DNA from: a virus
IMG/VR virus record: IMGVR_UViG_3300002835_000752
Span: 1 to 30,605 of that record
Strand: one strand, 5' to 3'
Length of the DNA stretch: 30,605 bases
The position numbers and the translations under genes are program-made. Shown here piece by piece: positions 14,666-21,480 of the stretch. How positions within the stretch are numbered: position 1 is the stretch's first letter; every line of letters starts with the position of its first letter. The notes under the pieces are model-generated. The model saw only the letters and a list, made by a program, of their open reading frames with translations. It did not search any database and was not told the DNA's origin.

Positions 14666-15352
14666 TTATATTCCAAACCTCCCTCTGTTTGCATTAAAAT
14701 TTTGTGTTATTTCTGCTTGAGTAAGTACTCTATTATATAATCTATAAATAGCTTGATATCCTATAAAAAAACCAATACCACCATAACCAACCCCTAAATT
14801 TATATTAGTAGTTCCTATATAAGATTGTATTGTACCTGATCCTTGTAATACAGCATTTTTATATATTTGACAAGCACCGTTAGATACATTATAAGTATAA
14901 ACAATTTGATACCAATTATCTAAAGCTACAGTACCTGCTTGAAAATCATATAATGGAGGACTACCAAAATGACCTTGATATATAGTTCCATCTCGAAACA
15001 TTAAGTGTAAACCTTGTCTTATAGAAGCACCTCCATCACCAAATATTCCTCTATCTCCTACTAAACTTTGAGAAGGATAAACCCAAGCTTCTGCTGTATA
15101 ACTTGCATCATACATTCCTAAACCAGTAGCATTTTTATTTAAACTTATAAATCCATTACCTGTATAATTAAAGTATCTATTAGTAGTATTCCATGTTATT
15201 CCACTACCTAAACTACCACTTGTAGTTAAATCTATAGCATTGTAAACAGTAGAACTTGGATATGGAAAGCCGGAATTATTATTAGCATCCATTAAAAAAG
15301 TTAAACCATTAAACACTATAGAATTATATGCCGGACCTACACTAAAACTCAT
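14666..15352 (-). CDS. LamG-like lectin-fold protein, first tandem copy
   Basis: 228 residues. Opening NGLTFLMDANNNSGFPYPSS (short linear form typical of phage LamG proteins), then YTAEAWVYPSQSLVGDRGIF, LHLMFRDGTIYQGHFG, LDNWYQIVYTYNVSNGACQI, INLGVGYGGIGFFIGYQA, and the C-terminal RLYNRVLTQAEITQNFNANR ending GRFGI. It lies 4 nt after the fibre gene at 15357-16136, in the operon headed by the gp13-like gene. Expected role as for its paralogues: a virion-bound lectin. No motif of its own. Confidence 0.87.
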   Translation of the reverse strand: MSFSVGPAYNSIVFNGLTFLMDANNNSGFPYPSSTVYNAIDLTTSGSLGSGITWNTTNRYFNYTGNGFISLNKNATGLGMYDASYTAEAWVYPSQSLVGDRGIFGDGGASIRQGLHLMFRDGTIYQGHFGSPPLYDFQAGTVALDNWYQIVYTYNVSNGACQIYKNAVLQGSGTIQSYIGTTNINLGVGYGGIGFFIGYQAIYRLYNRVLTQAEITQNFNANRGRFGI

Positions 15353-15356
15353 AATT

Positions 15357-16136
15357 TTAAACTAATGAACTTGATCTCCAAGCACCTCCTAAATAAGCAT
15401 ATAGTAAATAACTACTGCCTGTTCTAAAAAATCTAAATTCTCCTTCTCTACCTGAACCTGAAGGAACAGCTGAACTTGTAGCTACAACTACAGCTGAACC
15501 TGAAACTGTTAAACCTGGGTTATTAAATCTACCCATAGTAATAATATAATCTGAGGTAGCATTTATAATTGGTAAACCGGAAGCATTATTAACTGAAAAT
15601 AATGAACCTGTAACACCATCATCTACTTGAAATAATCTACCAGTGGCACCATCTATTGAAAATATAGATGAACCTGAGGATTTAATATTTGTTGAACCTG
15701 ATATACCAAAGGATCCGGTAAATTGACCTGAAGTAGCTGAAAATGAACCTGATACTTGTACAGAACCAGTAACATTTACACCATTTGTAAATCTGCCTGA
15801 ACCTGAAACTTCTAATGTATAAAATGAGGATGTGGTTAAGATACCTACATTACCAAAAGATCCAATATTAAATAAAATACCATTAGCATTTACTAATCTA
15901 AAAGTATTAAATACTCCTATATCAACAGATGCTGTAACTGAACCTGATACTAATCTATTTGCACTAATACCAACAACTGATGAACCCGGAATATTTGTTA
16001 ATCCTGATCCATTACCTATAAAAGATCCACTAAATGAACCTGTAGCTGAACCTGTTACCTCTCCTATTACTGATCCTGTAAAAGAACCAGTTAATATTTG
16101 AGGGGCTAAAAATTGTTTACTATTGATTGTTGCCAT
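15357..16136 (-). CDS. Fibre protein with RSSSL C-terminus
   Basis: 259 residues. The N-terminus MATINSKQFLAPQILTGSFT leads into GSFTGS repeats and GSFIGNGSGLTNIPGSS at ~37-53. The middle contains SIFSIDGATGRLFQVDDG and SLFSVNNASGLPIINAT, a block common in environmental phage fibres. The last ~45 residues (SSAVPSGSGREGEFRFFRTG, LLYAYLGGAWRSSSLV) match the end of the 794-residue protein (GRWRSSSLA). ATG overlaps the stop of the gp15-like gene (TAATG), so its translation is tied to the neck/terminator operon. Probably a tail fibre or collar whisker. Confidence 0.84.
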   Translation of the reverse strand: MATINSKQFLAPQILTGSFTGSVIGEVTGSATGSFSGSFIGNGSGLTNIPGSSVVGISANRLVSGSVTASVDIGVFNTFRLVNANGILFNIGSFGNVGILTTSSFYTLEVSGSGRFTNGVNVTGSVQVSGSFSATSGQFTGSFGISGSTNIKSSGSSIFSIDGATGRLFQVDDGVTGSLFSVNNASGLPIINATSDYIITMGRFNNPGLTVSGSAVVVATSSAVPSGSGREGEFRFFRTGSSYLLYAYLGGAWRSSSLV

Positions 16137-17380
16137 TAGTCTCCAGATTCAAATTTACCTATACCTACAATTTCATCACCTACTGCTAATATATATCCTA
16201 AAGATGTAGTATTTACAACTAATGTAGAAACACCTGCAGCTTGAGTAAATGAAGTTATTGCTGATTTTTCGATTAAACTACCATTACAAAAAAATGTAAA
16301 ACTATTAACATCTGGTGGAGGAATACTAGCAGGAGGTGTTAACCAACCTACATTGAAAGTTACTGTTGTACTATTAGTAACTGTACCTGTTTTTTGAAAA
16401 TTAGATATTAAATAAGTAAATACTGATGGATCAACAGAACCCCCACCACTAGAACCACCACCGGGTACTAAGTTTGAGTCAATAAAGGTTGTTGAAGGAA
16501 GACTTGATCTGGCTGATGATATCATACTTGTAGTTCCTGGGGAGTTAATAGTTTCGAAAAATAATGTTGTTTTTGTTTTGTTGTTAAACTTAGATATTGC
16601 TGTTGTATCTTTTTGAATTACATCAGGAATAATATGTCCGTTTAATTTTAAAGTAAAAGTACTTCGTACTACTCTTTCTGCTGATTCTTCTAATTGGGTT
16701 TGGAAACCAAAAGAATCAATAGAAGCTTTAAATTTAAAACGTTCAGGATCACCCCAATAAGCATCAGAAGCATAATTCATAGCTTCTACAATTCCATTTA
16801 GTTGTTCTACATAATATGTAAAAATGATAAATGTATAAGTTACAGTTACATAATCAGGAACAACAACAGCGTAATATTGTTTTTCAGGTATTCTGTTATT
16901 TAATAAATCAAATCTACTATAGGCGTTTTTTGCACTATAGTTTTTCTGGAATACTCCATAATTGTGAGGATTATTTGCGTCTAATTTATTGGCAATAGTC
17001 CTATTTTTATCCATAGACTCACGCTTAAATACAATTAAGGGAGCCATTAATGATCCTTTTAAATCTCTTAAATACCCATCTTTTTGATATGATTTCCATT
17101 TTTCAGGAGAACCATATAAAACAGGCACAGGAAGAATTTCACCATTATGTTTTACAGTAGGTTTAATTACATTTTCAAGATAATAAAATATAGCTTCATC
17201 AATATCTTGAATGCTTATAGAAAATGGTTTTGTTGTATCACCTTTCCAAGATTGTTGTAATGCTCTGTTTTTAGTAGAAGGCACAGCATCATTAGGATTT
17301 CCTTGAGTAACATCATAAGGTACTACAAAAGAATTACTAATTTCTTTTTGGGTTTTTGGTATAGGTTTTCTTCCAGCCAT
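16136..17380 (-). CDS. 15: Tail terminator / sheath-stabilising protein (T4 gp15-like) with C-terminal extension
   Basis: 414 residues, much longer than T4 gp15 (272). Residues ~50-280 resemble the gp15/tail terminator family: VPVLYGSPEKWKSYQKDGYL at 85-104, then APLIVFKRESMDKNRT, PDYVTVTYTFIIFTYYVEQL at 175-194, EAMNYASDAYWGDPERFKFK and AERVVRSTFTLKLNGHIIPD. Gp15 caps the tail tube and joins it to the neck. A Gly/Ser linker (PGGGSSGGGS, 306-315) leads to an extra ~100-residue beta-rich domain (TVTFNVGWLTPP, FTFFCNGSLIEKSAITSF) absent from T4 gp15. It sits directly after the gp14-like gene with a TAATG overlap, the T4 order. Confidence 0.8.
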   Translation of the reverse strand: MAGRKPIPKTQKEISNSFVVPYDVTQGNPNDAVPSTKNRALQQSWKGDTTKPFSISIQDIDEAIFYYLENVIKPTVKHNGEILPVPVLYGSPEKWKSYQKDGYLRDLKGSLMAPLIVFKRESMDKNRTIANKLDANNPHNYGVFQKNYSAKNAYSRFDLLNNRIPEKQYYAVVVPDYVTVTYTFIIFTYYVEQLNGIVEAMNYASDAYWGDPERFKFKASIDSFGFQTQLEESAERVVRSTFTLKLNGHIIPDVIQKDTTAISKFNNKTKTTLFFETINSPGTTSMISSARSSLPSTTFIDSNLVPGGGSSGGGSVDPSVFTYLISNFQKTGTVTNSTTVTFNVGWLTPPASIPPPDVNSFTFFCNGSLIEKSAITSFTQAAGVSTLVVNTTSLGYILAVGDEIVGIGKFESGD

Positions 17381-17901
17381 TATAATCTTTGTTTAATAAT
17401 ATTTAATCTGTCTGCAGGAACGTAGTGGGCAGTACATATAATTGATACATTGTAACCAAATTCCTCTAGTCCTGGGTTTAATGGATTATTTCCATTACTA
17501 TCATAATAAGGATAATCAGGGTTTTTTCCTACAAAATATTGGTTAGCATTTGTGTTATCTATTTCCCAATATCCTTCATTCCACATTACAAAATCTCCTA
17601 CTTCAGGAACTAAATTAGCATCTACTAAATCGTCTCTTAAAAATCTAAAAGTAATGGGCCAAGCAAATCCAACTTCTTCATCTTGGATTGGAGAAGTTTG
17701 ATCATTTCTTTCAACTAAAGAATTTAATAATATAGGTTCTTCAAATACACGACCAGATGATGCCTCGCCGTACATATTTACTTTAGTATCCGTTATATTA
17801 CATTTATAAAACACTACCTCTTGGGAAATGATATCTGCCATTAACTCACGGCTAATGTTTCTAAATAAACTTATATCACGACTACTACCAAATAAAGCCA
17901 T
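17380..17901 (-). CDS. 14: Neck protein (T4 gp14-like)
   Basis: 173 residues, shorter than T4 gp14 (256). Typical features: ISRELMADIISQEVVFYKCN, a VNMYGEASSGRVFEEPILLN strand region, ITFRFLRDDLVDANLVPEVG, DFVMWNEGYWEIDNTNANQY near residues 105-124, and a C-terminal YNVSIICTAHYVPADRLNI. Gp14 with gp13 closes the portal after DNA packaging and makes the neck to which the tail binds. It starts one base after the gp13-like stop and overlaps the gp15-like start by one base (TAATG), a tightly coupled 13-14-15 order as in T4. Confidence 0.87.
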   Translation of the reverse strand: MALFGSSRDISLFRNISRELMADIISQEVVFYKCNITDTKVNMYGEASSGRVFEEPILLNSLVERNDQTSPIQDEEVGFAWPITFRFLRDDLVDANLVPEVGDFVMWNEGYWEIDNTNANQYFVGKNPDYPYYDSNGNNPLNPGLEEFGYNVSIICTAHYVPADRLNIIKQRL

Positions 17902-17902
17902 A

Positions 17903-19054
17903 TTATCCTATATAAATTGTCATTGGAACTTGTAATATTTCAGTATTACGAGCTATTGACTCTGCTGCTTTTCTTTCAAGTAATGCTTGACGTGATGTTG
18001 AATCTAAATACTCTCTTAATCTTGTAATAAGTGCTTCTTTTTCTGATGATGCTGCGGCTATTAAATCACTTTGGTTTAATGTTACTTCAGCTCCTGGAAT
18101 TGGGACTGTAGTGTATTTACCTCTAATATATCCTAACATTTCTTTACATAATGCTAAAGCATATTCAAAAATCCAACTTCTACCTACTGAATTGATTTGG
18201 GCATATCTTGGATTACTGTAAGGCATTTTAGATAAATTATTAATAACACCAGGTGCTGAGGTTACAGCGGCATTATTTCTATCATCTATTTTAATATAGT
18301 TAAACCATAATTTTATTCCTTCATCATCAGCTCCAGGAATAGGAAATATTCTTAGTTTATTATTTGATAATTGAAAAGTGTAATTAGATATTCTAATGTC
18401 ATTATTTAATTCAATAGCTTGCATATTAGCTACATCATAACTTAAAGGCATTAATAAGAAATTAGTTGCAGGGCCAAATCCAGCTAAACCGGTTAAACCA
18501 ACAGCACTCATAGCACCTGGAGCTAAACCAGCCCAAGGACTATATAATTGAGAAATTGCGGGTTTGTTTTCATAAAATATTTTTTTAATTTCAATTCCAC
18601 CAGTAACATTATTATCAATAGCCCATTGTTTTAAATCATAATCTTGAACACTTGAAGATAAATTAACTGAACCGCTGTACCAATCAATTTGACCACCAGT
18701 ACCTGCTTCAGAAGCGTATTGTTGTGACATTCTAATAATAGAAGCCATACCAGGATTAACTAAAGATTGATTAAGATTTGAACCGGTAGATGCTCCTTCT
18801 AAAGACAAGTAATTATCTCGTGCTTGAAAAGCATATAATTCGTTTCCATAAACAGTTACTGCTTCTTCAAATGCAGTATAAAACGATCCGGATTGAAGTT
18901 CAACTTCAACTAAAGGGTAACCCAAACGTTGAGCACAAAATCTAGCTACTTTATCTGCATCCTGTTGAAATTGGAAATCATTATCATAAAATCCAAAAGG
19001 TGTATCTCCAGGGAAGAAAGTACTAGTACCGGTCCAAATAGGAATGTTTGCCAT
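17903..19054 (-). CDS. 13: Neck protein (T4 gp13-like)
   Basis: 383 residues, longer than T4 gp13 (309). It begins FQFQQDADKVARFCAQRLGY and has an EAVTVYGNELYAFQARDNYL helix, central beta-rich sequence, and NNKLRIFPIP. The C-terminal part is the best marker: SWIFEYALALCKEMLGYIRG, then YTTVPIPGAEVTLNQSDLIA, SSEKEALITRLREYLD, ending PMTIYIG. Many phage neck/connector proteins end this way. The role is joining head to tail. It heads the operon with the gp14- and gp15-like genes. A motif copy lies 13 nt before the ATG; no Shine-Dalgarno. Confidence 0.82.
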   Translation of the reverse strand: MANIPIWTGTSTFFPGDTPFGFYDNDFQFQQDADKVARFCAQRLGYPLVEVELQSGSFYTAFEEAVTVYGNELYAFQARDNYLSLEGASTGSNLNQSLVNPGMASIIRMSQQYASEAGTGGQIDWYSGSVNLSSSVQDYDLKQWAIDNNVTGGIEIKKIFYENKPAISQLYSPWAGLAPGAMSAVGLTGLAGFGPATNFLLMPLSYDVANMQAIELNNDIRISNYTFQLSNNKLRIFPIPGADDEGIKLWFNYIKIDDRNNAAVTSAPGVINNLSKMPYSNPRYAQINSVGRSWIFEYALALCKEMLGYIRGKYTTVPIPGAEVTLNQSDLIAAASSEKEALITRLREYLDSTSRQALLERKAAESIARNTEILQVPMTIYIG

Positions 19055-19067
19055 AGTAATATTCTGT

Positions 19068-19076
19068 TATAAATAT
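19068..19076 (-). promoter_or_regulatory. Late-promoter-like motif before the neck operon
   Basis: The coding strand reads ATATTTATAACAG, 13 nt before the ATG at 19054, in the 41-bp gap after the 794-residue fibre gene. It could drive the seven genes down to 13290, which have no further motif copy between them. Confidence 0.62.
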
Positions 19077-19095
19077 TAAAATGGTTCAGAATAGT

Positions 19096-21480
19096 TTAAG
19101 CTAATGAACTTGATCTCCAACGACCAGCCATCCACACAAACATCACAGGTTGTCCAGTAACTGTTCCAAATAGGAATTGTCCGTCTGAACCACTAAATGT
19201 TGGAACTGCTGATTGTGTTGGTGATAAAATTGCTCCTGATGGTGATGTTATTTGTACTAAACTAGAAGTATAAACATTTATAACATCTGTTTGGTTATGT
19301 CTTATATTAAAACTACTACCGGTTGCTGAAGATGAAGGTGAAGTTACAAGTGACCATACTCCTGGTTGAGTACTTGATCCTGATACTGGACCATTCATTA
19401 TAATGGAAGCAAATCCATTTGGAGCTGCTGGTAATCTTAAGTTTTCACTGTAAAAGTTTCCTTGAGGATTCATTATAACAGCTGTTCCTCTAATATCAAA
19501 GACACCACCTTGACCACCAATAGCTGAACCTGTATTAAAAGCAAAAGACATGCTTGTAGTACCTGCTACTTGTTGTGCTACAAAATTTGTAGTTGATCCT
19601 GAAGTGAATTTTAAGAAGTCAGTAGAGACATCTAAAGATAATCCTACAGATCCTGTTTCTAATCTTAATGAACCTGTACCACTAAATGAACCGGTAAATG
19701 AACCTGATGTATTTGAAGAGGATATATTTAAATTTGTTAATCCTGAACCGTTTCCAATAAATGAACCTGTAAATGAACCTGTTAATCTACTTCCTGTAAT
19801 AGACCCTGAATTTATAATGTTTCCGCCAAATGTTACTTGACCTCCACCTGATTGAATATTAACACTTGAGCCTGTTAGTAATAAACTAGAATCTTTATCA
19901 CCAATAGTTAATGTAGTTCCTGATGTGCCTGCAATTTTGCTATTAAAATCAAACAGTAATGAAGCTGAACCTGAACCATCTCCAATGTATATTTCGTTTG
20001 TATTATTACCAATACTAACGTTACCACTTACTGCTGATAGTACTAAATCACCAAAATTATCTAATTGAATACTAGCTCCTGGAGTTGATGTGCTTCCTGT
20101 AAAGAAAATACCACTATTATTGTTTAAATTTAATCTACTACCTGAAATTAATCCAAAGCTGGCTGTGTTAGATTGAACAATATTACCACTTATAGAAGAA
20201 GTTACATATAAGTTATTACCTATTAAAGTAGATGAACTTATAACACTTGCTGTAATATTACCATTATTAATTTGAGCAAAAGATGCTGTAAATGGTCCTA
20301 AATTAACTTGACTACCAGTAATAAGTAAAGTAGTGTCACTAGAACCTACTGTTAAAACTACATTCTTACCAGTTTCACCTTTAATAGCACCATTAAAATC
20401 AAATACTATGTTTGCTGAACTAGTGCCATCACCGATGTAAATATCGTTTCTATCTTTAGCTAAATAAACACTACCAGAAACACTATCAATAACAAGGTTT
20501 CCTAAATTATCTAAAGTAATACTTCCGCCAAGATCTAAATAACTAGAAGTATAATTAGTACCTCCTGTTAAAGTAAATATATTGTTAAAAGTTGTTAATA
20601 CTGGGTTTGATCCAGAAACTGAACCAGAATATGATCCTGATTGGAATATAATTCCATTGTATTTTGAACCTGTAAATGATGAACTAATAGCAAAAACAGT
20701 ACTACTAACTACAGCAAACAATAAACTAGAACTTAATACTGTGTTTACTTTAGTTTTTAAGTTATCAAAAGCACTAGCTGATACTGAACCGGTAGCAAAG
20801 TAATAAACACTTCCTGTGTCAGGAGGTAATGAACCTGTTTCATCATATCCTGAAGCAATGAACACCCAATTTGTACTAGCAGAAACAATTCTAAAAGCAT
20901 CACCTGAATTATCACCAAAAGGAATTAATGAACCAGTATCTACAGAATTTCTAGCTCTTAAACCAGCAGAAGCTAATGTGTTATCATTAAAATAAATAGC
21001 TCCATTAGGTTGTAAAGCAATGTAAGAACTAGTATAATTTTCTACTACAAGAGTATTAATATTTACATTACTAGCACTTATAGTACTAGCTGTTATAAAA
21101 GAAGCATTAAAACTACCAGTTATAGAACCACTTGTGATTTTAGCAAAACTTGAACTAAACGGTCCTATAGTTAAATTACTACTAGTAATATTAACAGAAC
21201 TTCCTGAAATGTTTAATCTGGTGTCACCTGATCCTATTACTATTTCAGCTCCTGATCCAGGTGCTGCCTTAATAGCTCCGTCTTTATCAAATATTAAATT
21301 AGCGCTAGCTGTACCATCACCAATATAAATGTCATTATCACCAGGGCCAAAAATAACTTGGGAAGAAGATAATACTAATCTTCCCAAATTATCTAATTCA
21401 ATAGTAGCTCCAATGGTTCCGGCACTTCCGGAAAATTGGATTATGCTACTGGATGGTTTTATTCTTATATCTTTTCCCAT
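19096..21480 (-). CDS. Long fibre protein in the fibritin (wac) position
   Basis: 794 residues. A 75-residue module (IELDNLGRLVLSS, then NDIYIGDGTASANLIFDKDG, GSGDTRLNISGSSVNI) occurs three times at ~24-98, 319-393 and 468-542, separated by other fibre sequence. GSFTGSFIGNGSGLTNLN follows at ~568-585. The last ~45 residues (SAVPTFSGSDGQFLFGTVTG, MFVWMAGRWRSSSLA) match the end of the 259-residue fibre. It lies just before the gp13-like gene, where T4 has wac, the neck whisker. By position it may be a collar fibre, but sequence similarity to T4 fibritin is not visible. ATG overlaps the previous stop (TAATG). Confidence 0.82.
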   Translation of the reverse strand: MGKDIRIKPSSSIIQFSGSAGTIGATIELDNLGRLVLSSSQVIFGPGDNDIYIGDGTASANLIFDKDGAIKAAPGSGAEIVIGSGDTRLNISGSSVNITSSNLTIGPFSSSFAKITSGSITGSFNASFITASTISASNVNINTLVVENYTSSYIALQPNGAIYFNDNTLASAGLRARNSVDTGSLIPFGDNSGDAFRIVSASTNWVFIASGYDETGSLPPDTGSVYYFATGSVSASAFDNLKTKVNTVLSSSLLFAVVSSTVFAISSSFTGSKYNGIIFQSGSYSGSVSGSNPVLTTFNNIFTLTGGTNYTSSYLDLGGSITLDNLGNLVIDSVSGSVYLAKDRNDIYIGDGTSSANIVFDFNGAIKGETGKNVVLTVGSSDTTLLITGSQVNLGPFTASFAQINNGNITASVISSSTLIGNNLYVTSSISGNIVQSNTASFGLISGSRLNLNNNSGIFFTGSTSTPGASIQLDNFGDLVLSAVSGNVSIGNNTNEIYIGDGSGSASLLFDFNSKIAGTSGTTLTIGDKDSSLLLTGSSVNIQSGGGQVTFGGNIINSGSITGSRLTGSFTGSFIGNGSGLTNLNISSSNTSGSFTGSFSGTGSLRLETGSVGLSLDVSTDFLKFTSGSTTNFVAQQVAGTTSMSFAFNTGSAIGGQGGVFDIRGTAVIMNPQGNFYSENLRLPAAPNGFASIIMNGPVSGSSTQPGVWSLVTSPSSSATGSSFNIRHNQTDVINVYTSSLVQITSPSGAILSPTQSAVPTFSGSDGQFLFGTVTGQPVMFVWMAGRWRSSSLA
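19855..21411 (-). repeat. Three copies of the IYIGDG module in the 794-aa fibre
   Basis: The 75-residue copies lie at 21411-21187, 20526-20302 and 20079-19855. Each has I-x-LDN-x-G-x-LV, N-x-IYIGDG-x-x-SA, a Phe-Asp pair and a terminal TGS/SGS-x-VN. They are diverged at the DNA level, so the triplication is not recent. Confidence 0.8.

Noticed and set aside
14743-14750. TATAAATA within the first LamG gene as another promoter
   Set aside because: Inside a coding region, with no start codon at a suitable distance and no continuation matching the motif; expected by chance in AT-rich DNA.
13290-15352. Diversity-generating retroelement acting on the lectin-like genes
   Set aside because: No reverse transcriptase, template repeat or adenine-biased variable repeat was seen; the three genes are diverged throughout, not at one end.
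8808-19840. Plus-strand open frames rich in Asn-Glu-Pro-Val repeats (e.g. 8808-9077, 12318-12791, 15832-16101, 19550-19840)
   Set aside because: They are antisense readings of the GSFTGS-coding repeats on the minus strand; they have no promoter motif, no neighbours on that strand and the same position as strong minus-strand genes.
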